A DNA stretch of 13,051 nt from Rhodospirillaceae bacterium (GTDB taxonomy: Bacteria; Pseudomonadota; Alphaproteobacteria; Rhodospirillales; 2-02-FULL-58-16): the NCBI GenBank assembly GCA_013349695.1, contig DUZD01000052.1, forward strand, positions 1 to 13,051, in the 5' to 3' direction. The notes beneath the pieces were generated by a model. The model was given only the letters and a program-made list of their open reading frames with translations. It was not told the origin of the DNA and did not search any database. The translations under genes and the position numbers were made by a program. Position 1 is the first letter of the stretch. Every line of letters begins with the position of its first letter. Below, in pieces: positions 1 through 5,273 of this stretch.

Positions 1-18
1 AAAGATGACAGTTAAAGA

Positions 19-47
19 TTGACCTTTTTGCCACATCAGGTTAGTAT
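19..47 (+). promoter_or_regulatory. Sigma70-type promoter before the first small gene
   Basis: A -35 hexamer TTGACC (19-24, five of six consensus bases) is followed after 17 bp by a -10 hexamer TAGTAT (42-47, four of six). Transcription would start near 54, giving a leader of about 45 nt before the ATG at 100. The promoter lies inside the longest possible reading frame of the downstream gene, which supports the internal ATG at 100 as the real start. Confidence 0.55.
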
Positions 48-99
48 GCGCCACGTTAGGCAGAAAGCAGAACGTTGTTTTTCCAGAAAGGAGAAATTC

Positions 100-327
100 A
101 TGTCGATAACTTCGATCGGGGGCGTGCCCAATCCCGCCGCCCCGAACGCTCCCCAACAAACCCCTTTTCTACAAGAGCAAGCGTTGCTGAATGCGATCGT
201 GCAAGCCGCGCAGGAGCAATCCGTGACCGAGCAATTGCGGGAAACCGTGACCGATCAAACCGCCGCCGAAGAAACCGGGGGCGGCACCGAGGAGCATCGC
301 GGCCAAATCATCGATACCGAGGCCTAA
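100..327 (+). CDS. Small hypothetical protein, 75 aa
   Basis: I do not recognise this protein. The start at 100 is chosen because a strong ribosome-binding site, AAAGGAG (87-93), sits 6 nt upstream; an in-frame extension back to position 19 would overlap the promoter. The product is acidic and hydrophilic, with no signal peptide or membrane segment. It has a Pro/Ala/Asn-rich N-terminus (residues 9-22), a Gln/Glu-rich middle that looks helical (about 25-55), a Gly run (60-62) and the tail RGQIIDTEA. The tail resembles the ending KGKYVNIDI of the next gene: basic residue, Gly, any two or so residues, Ile/Val, Asp/Asn. Endings of the type G-x-x-(V/I/L)-D occur in small putative motility proteins of the YjfB type. 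That comparison is from memory and weak. The gene lies 47 bp upstream of the second small gene, probably in one transcript. Confidence 0.6.
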   Translation: MSITSIGGVPNPAAPNAPQQTPFLQEQALLNAIVQAAQEQSVTEQLRETVTDQTAAEETGGGTEEHRGQIIDTEA

Positions 328-374
328 GCGAATTTTCTCCGTCAGAGAAACTCTAAGCGGATGGAATTGTCGTG

Positions 375-656
375 ATGGACACTGACCTGAAAATTCAAGC
401 ACCGATGCAGCCGACGCCAAAGGTTGCCATGACTCCCAGTTTGGCCCTGGCCAAGAAAGCAAACGAGCTTCAGCGGCAAGCTGTTGAACAAAACAAGGCG
501 GAAGCCATGAAAGAGGATCCCGCCGCGCAGGCCGTGAAGGAAGATGCTAAAAAGGATGAGCCCGCATCAAAGCTCGATGGCAAAACCGATACCGATGACA
601 TGCCGACCGAGGGCAAGGATCCCTCGAAAGGCAAGTACGTAAACATCGATATTTAG
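375..656 (+). CDS. Small charged hypothetical protein, 93 aa
   Basis: I do not recognise this protein. The ATG at 375 is taken as the start; a GTG directly before it (372) would add one residue. The ribosome-binding site is weak (GGAT/GGA around 359-364), unlike that of the gene upstream. The product is very hydrophilic and rich in Lys, Asp, Glu and Ala, particularly from residue 32 to 85, so it is probably helical or disordered and cytoplasmic. It ends in KGKYVNIDI, similar to the end of the preceding small protein, which suggests a related pair. Between the two genes a small hairpin is possible (TTTCTC 334-339 with GAGAAA 345-350). The GC content and frame are like those of the neighbours. 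Function is unknown. Confidence 0.5.
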   Translation: MDTDLKIQAPMQPTPKVAMTPSLALAKKANELQRQAVEQNKAEAMKEDPAAQAVKEDAKKDEPASKLDGKTDTDDMPTEGKDPSKGKYVNIDI

Positions 657-669
657 GGCAATCCGCGGA

Positions 670-711
670 AACGGACGCTGGGAAACGAACGCTGGGAAGC
701 GGGCACTGGGA
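670..711 (+). repeat. Three tandem 14-bp units
   Basis: Three adjacent, imperfect 14-bp units: aacggacgctggga (670-683), aacgaacgctggga (684-697) and agcgggcactggga (698-711). The first two differ at one base. The array lies between the stop of the second small gene (656) and the GC-rich hairpin at 714-735, in the tail-to-tail space with glnA. It has no clear coding role. Confidence 0.75.
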
Positions 712-713
712 AA

Positions 714-735
714 GGGGCCGCCTCCGGCGGCGCCC
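714..735. terminator. GC-rich hairpin between convergent genes, possible two-way terminator
   Basis: The arms GGGG-CCGCC (714-722) and GGCGG-C-G-CCC (726-735) pair around a 3-nt loop, with one bulged G. The hairpin sits between the plus-strand small genes and the 3' end of glnA. Read on the plus strand it is followed by a T/G-rich stretch (736-750), and on the minus strand by TTTCCC. Neither is a strong U-tract, so termination could be weak or Rho-assisted. Confidence 0.45.
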
Positions 736-766
736 TTGCGTTGTCGTTTGCCATCCTCTCTTAAAG

Positions 767-2188
767 CTATGACGAGTAATACATTTGCCACTCCACCGGG
801 TGCGGTGTGTGCTCGAAGTTATAGACTTCTTCCCACTTGAGTTCCATGTAGCCGTCGATCAAGTTATCGGAGAACACGTCGCCTTTCTTGAGGAAGTCCC
901 GGTCGGCGTCCAGCGATTCCAGGGCTTCACGCAATGATCCCGAGACCACCGGTACGTTTTCCAACTCCTCGGGCGGCAGGTCATAGAGGTTCTTGTCGAT
1001 GGGAGCGCCCGGGTCGATCTTGTTCAAGATGCCGTCGAGGCCGGCCATCATCATCCCGGCGAAGGCGAGATAGGGGTTGCAGGTCGGGTCGGGATAGCGG
1101 ACCTCGACCCGCTTGCCGCTGGGGCTGGTGGTGAAGGGAATGCGGCAGGCCGCCGAGCGGTTGCGCGCCGAATAGGCGAGTAGAACCGGCGCCTCGAAAC
1201 CCGGAATCAGGCGCTTGTAGCTGTTGGTGGTAGGGTTGGTGAAAGCGTTCAGGGCTTTGGCGTGCTTGATGATGCCGCCAATGTAATACAGCGCCGAATC
1301 GGAAAGGTCGGCGTAACTTGTACCGGCGAAGACGGGCTTACCATTTTTCCAGATCGATTGGTGGGTGTGCATGCCCGAGCCATTGTCGGCGATAACCGGT
1401 TTTGGCATGAAAGTGGCCGTCTTGCCGTAGGTATGGGCGACCATGTGAACGCAATATTTGTAGATTTGCAGGTCATCGGCGCTACGCACCAGGGTGTCGA
1501 AGGCAAGACCCAGTTCGGCCTGGCTTGGCGCCACTTCGTGGTGGTGCTTGTCCATGGAGAGGCCCATTTCCATCATCACCGTGACCATCTCGGCGCGCAG
1601 ATCCGAGGCCGAATCCACGGGTGGAACCGGAAAATAGCCGCCCTTGATGGGGGGGCGGTGGCCGACGTTGCCCTCGGGCAGGATTTTACCCGACACGTAG
1701 GGGCCCTCTTCAGATTCGAACTCATAGAAGACGTGATTCATGGAAACGTCGAAACGGACGTCGTCAAAAATAAAAAACTCGGCTTCCGCCCCGAAGTAAG
1801 CGGTGTCCCCAATGCCCGTGGAGCCCAAATAGGCCTCGGCCCGTTTCGCCAGCGAACGCGGATCGCGGCCGTAGGCCTGACCGTTGGTCGGTTCCATGAC
1901 ATCGCAGAACAAGATCATCGTTGGCTGGGCCGTAAACGGGTCCATGACCGCCGTCGTCGGGTCGGGAACCAAAGCCATGTCGGATTCGTTGATGGCTTTC
2001 CAGCCGGCGATGCTCGATCCATCGAACATGATCCCCTCTTCGAAGGAATTTTCATCGATGAAGGGCGCGGTCATGGTCAGGTGTTGCCATTTGCCGCGCG
2101 GATCGGTGAAGCGAAGATCCACGAAGAGCGTGTCGTTATCCTTGATCGCTTTGAGAACATCTTCGGGTGTTTTGCAATTTAAAGACAT
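767..2188 (-). CDS. glnA: Glutamine synthetase, type I
   Basis: This enzyme makes glutamine from glutamate, ammonium and ATP in the cytoplasm and is the entry point for ammonium at low supply. At 473 residues it matches the usual length of about 470 for the dodecameric type I enzyme. Visible signatures are FDGSSIAGW (55-63), the metal/ATP motif around KHHHEVAPSQAELG (214-227), NGSGMHTHQS (269-278), the active-site loop NRSAACRIP (343-351) and KNLYDLPPEE (399-408). Tyr402 in the last motif is the expected adenylylation site, so activity should be controlled by GlnE, itself governed by PII. The ATG at 2188 is preceded by AAAAGGA about 9 nt away. It lies 97 bp downstream of glnB in the same direction, the usual alphaproteobacterial glnBA order, so it should be co-transcribed from the sigma54 promoter at 2799-2814, perhaps also from a promoter of its own. 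Confidence 0.98.
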   Translation of the reverse strand: MSLNCKTPEDVLKAIKDNDTLFVDLRFTDPRGKWQHLTMTAPFIDENSFEEGIMFDGSSIAGWKAINESDMALVPDPTTAVMDPFTAQPTMILFCDVMEPTNGQAYGRDPRSLAKRAEAYLGSTGIGDTAYFGAEAEFFIFDDVRFDVSMNHVFYEFESEEGPYVSGKILPEGNVGHRPPIKGGYFPVPPVDSASDLRAEMVTVMMEMGLSMDKHHHEVAPSQAELGLAFDTLVRSADDLQIYKYCVHMVAHTYGKTATFMPKPVIADNGSGMHTHQSIWKNGKPVFAGTSYADLSDSALYYIGGIIKHAKALNAFTNPTTNSYKRLIPGFEAPVLLAYSARNRSAACRIPFTTSPSGKRVEVRYPDPTCNPYLAFAGMMMAGLDGILNKIDPGAPIDKNLYDLPPEELENVPVVSGSLREALESLDADRDFLKKGDVFSDNLIDGYMELKWEEVYNFEHTPHPVEWQMYYSS

Positions 2189-2250
2189 GGCCGCAGTCCT
2201 TTTCTCTTGAATTCACCTGCTGAACGAAATGAGTGGAACAATTTTATGAG

Positions 2251-2271
2251 CCGCCGCTGGGTTTGCGGTGG
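2251..2271 (-). other. Hairpin in the glnB-glnA spacer
   Basis: In the 97-bp gap between glnB and glnA the minus strand can pair CCACCGC with GCGGCGG around a 7-nt loop, with one A-C mismatch. There is no U-tract, so it does not look like a full terminator. It could stabilise or separate the glnB and glnA message segments. A TAAAAT hexamer follows on the same strand (around 2243-2248) but has no convincing -35 partner. A separate glnA promoter is therefore possible but not shown. Confidence 0.3.
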
Positions 2272-2285
2272 GATATCCTAGAAGC

Positions 2286-2624
2286 CTAGATGGCATCCGC
2301 GCCCTTTTCACCGGTGCGGATGCGGATGGCCTCGTCCACCGTCGAAATAAAAATCTTGCCGTCGCCGATCCGATCCGTATGGGCCGCCTGTTGGATGGCT
2401 TCGACCGCCCTCTCGACGAGATCGTCGTCGATGACCAGTTCGATCTTTACCTTGGGCAGGAAATCGACCATGTATTCGGCGCCGCGGTAAAGCTCGGTAT
2501 GGCCTTTCTGGCGCCCGAACCCCTTGGCCTCGGTGACGGTCATTCCCTGCAGGCCGATCTCGTGCAACGCTTCCTTGACCTCGTCGAGCTTGAAAGGTTT
2601 GATGATGGCTTCGATCTTTTTCAT
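2286..2624 (-). CDS. glnB: Nitrogen regulatory protein P-II
   Basis: GlnB is a trimeric cytoplasmic signal protein that reads 2-oxoglutarate and ATP/ADP. In related bacteria it controls GlnE (and so glutamine synthetase) and NtrB. Its 112 residues are the exact family length. It starts with MKKIEAIIKPFKLDEV and carries the T-loop motif YRGAEY (46-51), in which Tyr51 is the uridylylation site used by GlnD. It also has the B-loop region TDRIGDGKIF (83-92) and the C-terminal RTGEKGADAI. The ATG at 2624 is preceded by AAGG at 8 nt. The position directly before glnA favours the name glnB over glnK, which normally pairs with amtB. Expression is likely raised under nitrogen limitation through the upstream sigma54 promoter. 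Confidence 0.97.
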   Translation of the reverse strand: MKKIEAIIKPFKLDEVKEALHEIGLQGMTVTEAKGFGRQKGHTELYRGAEYMVDFLPKVKIELVIDDDLVERAVEAIQQAAHTDRIGDGKIFISTVDEAIRIRTGEKGADAI

Positions 2625-2759
2625 CTCATCGCCTTTTCCATTCCGGCGGTTTGGCGGTCCGACGGGGCGCCGGAACGTCTTTATCTTAAACAGGCACCGA
2701 TCGCCTCGCTGGACAGCGGCGCCGCGTGGCGGTCTTTTGGCCGGCGCCGTGAAATCTTC

Positions 2760-2796
2760 ACGCGCAAATTCCTACGCGCAAATTCCTACGCGCAAA
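2760..2796. repeat. 14-bp tandem repeat at the glnB transcription start
   Basis: Two identical 14-bp units acgcgcaaattcct (2760-2773 and 2774-2787) are followed by a partial third copy, acgcgcaaa (2788-2796). Given the sigma54 promoter at 2799-2814, transcription of glnB should start close to 2788, so the two full units form the first part of the glnB message. Confidence 0.8.
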
Positions 2797-2798
2797 AG

Positions 2799-2814
2799 AG
2801 CATAAGCCGTGCCA
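2799..2814 (-). promoter_or_regulatory. Sigma54 (RpoN) promoter of glnBA
   Basis: Read on the minus strand the sequence is TGGCACG-GCTT-ATGCT. The sigma54 consensus is TGGCACG-N4-TTGCW, so only one base of the conserved positions differs, and the invariant GG and GC are 10 nt apart as required. The expected start is near 2788, giving a leader of about 164 nt before glnB. Sigma54 control of glnBA under nitrogen limitation is known in Azospirillum and Rhizobium, which fits the position. Sigma54 promoters need an activator bound upstream (normally NtrC), but no clear NtrC site was found by eye. Confidence 0.8.
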
Positions 2815-2984
2815 ACCCCGGAAAGAAGGCGTTTTTTGCTGGAAATCCGCTTAATTCGGCGACAAAACCACGGTCGAGGAAAAGATCGAAAAGGCGCGCG
2901 AACGCCTAAAATTTGGGCAAATGACCAATTATCGGGCATTCCCGTCCGGGCGCCATGCGCTCACGCCGACCCCCAGGAAAGGTC

Positions 2985-3012
2985 TTATGATTCGCCGGGA
3001 ACAGTCTATAAT
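2985..3012 (+). promoter_or_regulatory. Promoter with perfect -10 box before the 70-aa gene
   Basis: A perfect TATAAT (3007-3012) lies 16 bp after TTATGA (2985-2990), a poor -35 (three of six). Transcription would start near 3019, about 29 nt before the ATG at 3048. ACAGT (3001-3005) and ACTGT (3025-3029) form an inverted repeat around the -10 box and start point, and CAGT-GA-ACTG (3019-3028) is a tighter dyad. Weak -35 plus dyads would suit control by an activator or repressor. Confidence 0.5.
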
Positions 3013-3047
3013 CGCCGGCAGTGAACTGTCAGCGACCGGGGTCTTGA

Positions 3048-3260
3048 ATGCGGGAACAACAACGCCGGCTGAGCGACAAGATCATTTCCGCGCATGAACT
3101 CGCCTGCCAGCTTGGTAAACTGGAAGTTGCTGATATTCTCTTGCAGGCTCTCGAGGTCGATCTATCGGCCATCGGCGGCGGCCAGAAGGAACACCGGCAA
3201 ACCACCGAATTGTTGGAGCAGGTTTTCGAGAGACATCAAAAGGTGATGAAAGAAATATAA
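3048..3260 (+). CDS. Conserved-looking small hypothetical protein, 70 aa
   Basis: I cannot name this family. The product has no signal peptide or membrane segment. It looks all-helical: a first stretch, SDKIISAHELACQLGKLEVA (9-28), then LLQALEVDLSAIG (31-43), then a charged helix to the end (HRQTTELLEQVFERHQKVMK). The amphipathic pattern and the AHELACQLGKLEVADILLQALE segment look like a real conserved protein rather than a chance frame. The ATG at 3048 follows a G-rich stretch (GGGG at 3038-3041) that could serve as a ribosome-binding site, and an in-frame TGA just upstream blocks an earlier start. It is the first gene behind the TATAAT promoter, and the next gene starts 145 bp later. Function is unknown. 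Confidence 0.65.
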   Translation: MREQQRRLSDKIISAHELACQLGKLEVADILLQALEVDLSAIGGGQKEHRQTTELLEQVFERHQKVMKEI

Positions 3261-3323
3261 CCGAATTGTAATCGTCCCGACATGATCCGACATTGGATAT
3301 GCTGGCCAAGACCGTTGCCGAGA

Positions 3324-3341
3324 GGGGCGCCCCCGGCGGGG
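3324..3341 (+). other. GC-rich hairpin before the cyclic-nucleotide-binding gene
   Basis: The sequence GGGGCGCCCC (3324-3333) is self-complementary, and an alternative hairpin CCCC-GGC-GGGG (3331-3341) overlaps it. They lie in the 145-bp gap between the 70-aa gene and the next gene, with no T-run behind them, so this is not a standard terminator. The two folds are mutually exclusive, which leaves open an attenuating or message-processing role. No good promoter was seen in this gap. Confidence 0.3.
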
Positions 3342-3405
3342 AGGCGAAGGGATTGGGATCATGCGGATTCCCCTTATCCTGTCGTTCGGACAAGGAGCAC
3401 TGAAC

Positions 3406-3840
3406 ATGCTGGACATGGAAACCAAACGGTTCCCCGCCGGCGCCAAAATCTTCGGGGAGGGCGATCATGGAGACATGGCCTTTCTGGTCGAAAGCGGCCG
3501 GGTGGAAATCTCACGGCAGGCGGACGACAGGAAAATGGTTCTTGGCGAAATCCAGGCCGGCGGACTGTTCGGCGAGATGGCGCTGATCAACGACAAACCC
3601 CGCATGGCGACGGCGACCGCCACCGAGGAGACCGCCTGTTTCCTCATACCGGTGGAGGTCTTCCAGGAAGAACTCGGCCAAGCCAACGCCTTGTTGAAAG
3701 CGCTGCTTCTCTCCTTCATCCAGCACGTCCGCCATCTCACCGATCTGCTGGAACACGCCCAGGAAACGAGTGATTCCGGCGATGACGAAGTGCAGCTCTT
3801 CATGCCGGACGATTCAGGCGCCTACCGGCGCGTAAAATGA
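3406..3840 (+). CDS. Stand-alone cyclic nucleotide-binding domain protein
   Basis: This is a 144-residue protein consisting almost only of a Crp-type cyclic nucleotide-binding beta-roll. Residues about 8-83 carry FGEGDHGDMAFLVESGRVEIS (16-36) and the phosphate-binding cassette FGEMALINDKPRMATA (55-70). Glu57 and Arg66 are at the places that hold the ribose and cyclic phosphate in the family, so ligand binding is plausible. After a helical stretch (84-118) comes an acidic tail (119-136). There is no helix-turn-helix, kinase or channel part, so it is not itself a DNA-binding regulator and must act through a partner. The ATG at 3406 is chosen over an upstream ATG at 3361 because AAGGAG (3392-3397) lies 8 nt before it. 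It ends 3 nt before the aminotransferase gene, so the two are probably co-transcribed and co-translated. The partner and ligand are unknown. Confidence 0.85.
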   Translation: MLDMETKRFPAGAKIFGEGDHGDMAFLVESGRVEISRQADDRKMVLGEIQAGGLFGEMALINDKPRMATATATEETACFLIPVEVFQEELGQANALLKALLLSFIQHVRHLTDLLEHAQETSDSGDDEVQLFMPDDSGAYRRVK

Positions 3841-3843
3841 GCC

Positions 3844-5076
3844 ATGCCGCGGCGGCTGAATTCGCTTGCCGTCCGCCGCCATGACGGGGGCGGGACAGGC
3901 GTGGTGAAAACCTTGGCCAATAGCATCCTTGGCGATTACGGAACGACCGTATTCACGGTGATGAGCGCGCTCGCCGCCGAACACGGAGCCATCAACCTGG
4001 GCCAGGGCTTTCCCGACCGGGACGGGCCGGAGGACATTCGCGCCAAAGCCGCCGAGGCCATCATCGAGGGGCCGAACCAATACCCGCCGATGATGGGACT
4101 GCCGGAACTGCGCCAAGCGGTGGCCGAGCACAACAAGCGCTTCCACGGCCTCGACGTGGACTGGCGGCGGGAAGTGATGATCACTTCCGGCGCCACCGAA
4201 GCCCTGGCCGATTGCTTCCTGGGCCTGATAGAGCCGGGCGACGAGGTGGTCCTCATCGAACCTCTTTACGATTGCTATCTTCCCATGGTGCGCCGCGCCG
4301 GCGGCGTCCCGAAACTGGTCCGCATCGAACCGCCGGACTGGCGGCTGCCGCGGGCCGGCCTGGAAGCGGCGTTTAGCCGGCGCACCAAGCTGATCGTCTT
4401 GAATTCGCCCCACAATCCGGCCGGCAAGGTGTTCAGCGAGGAGGACCTGTCTTTCATCGCCGGCTTGGTGCGAAGGTTCGACGCCTATGCCGTCTGCGAC
4501 GAGGTCTACGAGCACTTGATTTTCGACCGCCGGCGCCACGTTCCGCTGATGGTTCTGCCCGGCATGCGCGATAGGGCCTTGCGCATCGGTTCGGCGGGCA
4601 AGACCTTCTCGGTGACGGGATGGAAGGTCGGCTATGTGACGGCGGCGGCCGAGCTTTTGACGCCGGTGGCCAAGGCGCACCAGTTCGTCACCTTCGCCAC
4701 GCCGCCGAACCTGCAAAAGGCGGCGGCCTACGGCCTGCGCCGCGAGGACGCCTATTTCGAAGGCTTGGCGGCGGTGCTGCAAAGCAAACGCGACCGCTTG
4801 CGCGGCGGTCTGGCGGCGGCGGGATTCAAGGTCCTGCCTTGCGAAGGCACCTATTTCCTCATCGCCGACTTCCGGCCGACCGGCTTCAACGGCGACGACG
4901 ACGCTTTCTGCCGCCACATCACCATCGAGGCCGGCGTCACCGCCGTGCCGGTGAGCGCCTTTTACCAGAACGCCGATGCCGGCCACTTCGCCCGTTTCTG
5001 CTTTTGCAAGGACGACGGGATTTTGGACGAAGCCATCGATAGGTTGCAGCGGCATTTCGGCGGCGCCGGCGCTTGA
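3844..5076 (+). CDS. Class I/II PLP-dependent aminotransferase
   Basis: This is a fold-type I aminotransferase of the kynurenine/methionine aminotransferase (YbdL-like) or DapC-like group. From this start it is 410 residues. Visible residues are Lys253 in GSAGKTFSVTGWKVGY (249-264) as the PLP Schiff-base lysine, Asn191 in NSPHNPAGK (187-195), Asp219 and Tyr222 in CDEVYEHLIFD (218-228), and the substrate-carboxylate Arg384 in FARFCF (382-387). NLGQGFPD (51-58) is typical of the group. Homologues usually begin near the IxTVMSALA segment (about residue 37) and are about 385-390 long. Translation may therefore start at the GTG codons at 3901 or 3904, and the first 20 residues are doubtful. No good ribosome-binding site precedes the ATG at 3844. 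Exact substrates cannot be told from sequence. The gene follows the cyclic-nucleotide-binding gene with a 3-nt gap. Confidence 0.9.
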   Translation: MPRRLNSLAVRRHDGGGTGVVKTLANSILGDYGTTVFTVMSALAAEHGAINLGQGFPDRDGPEDIRAKAAEAIIEGPNQYPPMMGLPELRQAVAEHNKRFHGLDVDWRREVMITSGATEALADCFLGLIEPGDEVVLIEPLYDCYLPMVRRAGGVPKLVRIEPPDWRLPRAGLEAAFSRRTKLIVLNSPHNPAGKVFSEEDLSFIAGLVRRFDAYAVCDEVYEHLIFDRRRHVPLMVLPGMRDRALRIGSAGKTFSVTGWKVGYVTAAAELLTPVAKAHQFVTFATPPNLQKAAAYGLRREDAYFEGLAAVLQSKRDRLRGGLAAAGFKVLPCEGTYFLIADFRPTGFNGDDDAFCRHITIEAGVTAVPVSAFYQNADAGHFARFCFCKDDGILDEAIDRLQRHFGGAGA

Positions 5077-5101
5077 CGGGCCGGAGGCTTGGCATTACTT
5101 A
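5073..5101 (+). promoter_or_regulatory. Possible promoter of tRNA-His
   Basis: TTGACG (5073-5078, five of six) overlaps the stop codon of the aminotransferase gene and is followed after 17 bp by TACTTA (5096-5101), a poor -10. The predicted start near 5108 would be just ahead of the tRNA. The good -35 and correct distance are the only support; read-through from the aminotransferase gene is the alternative. Confidence 0.3.
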
Positions 5102-5116
5102 ATTGACCCACCCGTG

Positions 5117-5193
5117 GTGGCTGTAGCTCAGGTGGTTAGAGCACTAGATTGTGGATCTAGGGGTCGTGGGTTCAAGTCCCATCAGCCACCCCA
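5117..5193 (+). tRNA. tRNA-His (anticodon GTG)
   Basis: The sequence folds as a full cloverleaf. The acceptor stem GTGGCTG (5117-5123) pairs with CAGCCAC (5183-5189). The anticodon stem CTAGA/TCTAG (5144-5148 with 5156-5160) holds the loop TTGTGGA with anticodon GTG at 5151-5153, which reads histidine codons. The T-arm has GTTCAAGTC, and the CCA end is encoded (5191-5193). The base before position 1 is G (5116) and the discriminator base is C (5190). This is the G-1:C73 pair used by the ordinary bacterial histidyl-tRNA synthetase as its identity element. The mature RNA would therefore begin at 5116. Confidence 0.97.
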
Positions 5194-5230
5194 GCCCTTA
5201 CAGGAAACTCCCACCGGATTTCCGCCGAGT

Positions 5231-5273
5231 TTGACTTTGATCAAGACTATATCCAAGTCGAATCACATATGAT
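5231..5273 (+). promoter_or_regulatory. FNR/FixK-type box with -10 hexamer before the cyclic di-GMP gene
   Basis: TTGACTTTGATCAA (5231-5244) matches the FNR/FixK/Anr consensus TTGAT-N4-ATCAA at nine of ten specified bases. A -10 hexamer TATGAT (5268-5273, five of six) follows after 23 bp, and there is no separate -35. If the box is centred at -41.5, the start is near 5279 and the -10 box is within 1 nt of its expected place. This is the class II activator geometry of FNR-type promoters. The leader to the GTG at 5360 would be about 80 nt. The regulator could be any Crp/Fnr-family member with this recognition motif (FNR, FixK, Dnr, CooA-like). Confidence 0.65.

Larger units (their letters stand above)
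2625..3047. other. Gene-free divergent region between glnB and the 70-aa gene
   Basis: This 423-bp stretch holds the glnB leader (2625 to about 2788), the 14-bp repeats, the sigma54 promoter (2799-2814) and the promoter of the plus-strand gene (2985-3012). The leader is GC-rich and contains the palindrome GCGGCGCCGC (2716-2725) and two copies of GGCGCC (2718-2723 and 2743-2748), so folding is likely. Further up are AGGCG (2892-2896) with CGCCT (2903-2907), which on the minus strand is followed by TTTTCGATCTTTT. A TTGG-N8-CCAA dyad spans about 2924-2939. I saw no clear NtrC box (GCAC-type dyad). Open frames here do not look coding. Confidence 0.5.

Noticed and set aside
1262..2182. Long plus-strand open frame opposite glnA (306 codons)
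   Set aside because: It lies wholly antisense to an unmistakable glutamine synthetase gene, and its translation shows no domain; GC-rich genes often leave open antisense frames.
2268..2909. Plus-strand open frame of 213 codons covering glnB antisense and its promoter region
   Set aside because: The first half mirrors glnB, the second half crosses the repeats and sigma54 promoter, and the translation is low-complexity and basic.
2809..3024. Possible 71-codon gene between glnB and the 70-aa gene
   Set aside because: It runs through the sigma54 promoter and the TATAAT promoter, has no ribosome-binding site, and its arginine-rich translation is typical of chance frames.
3361..3405. Upstream ATG at 3361 as the start of the cyclic-nucleotide-binding protein
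   Set aside because: The strong AAGGAG at 3392-3397 points to 3406, and the extra 15 residues do not belong to the domain.
3814..5055. Minus-strand open frame of 413 codons opposite the aminotransferase
   Set aside because: Mirror of a well-supported aminotransferase; no recognisable motifs or ribosome-binding site.
5231..5253. TTGACT read as a sigma70 -35 with TATATC as the -10
   Set aside because: The spacer would be only 11 bp; the same bases make better sense as half of an FNR-type box.
5116..5260. tRNA-His as an integration site for a mobile element
   Set aside because: There is no integrase and no repeat of the tRNA 3' end within the window, and the flanking genes look like ordinary chromosome.
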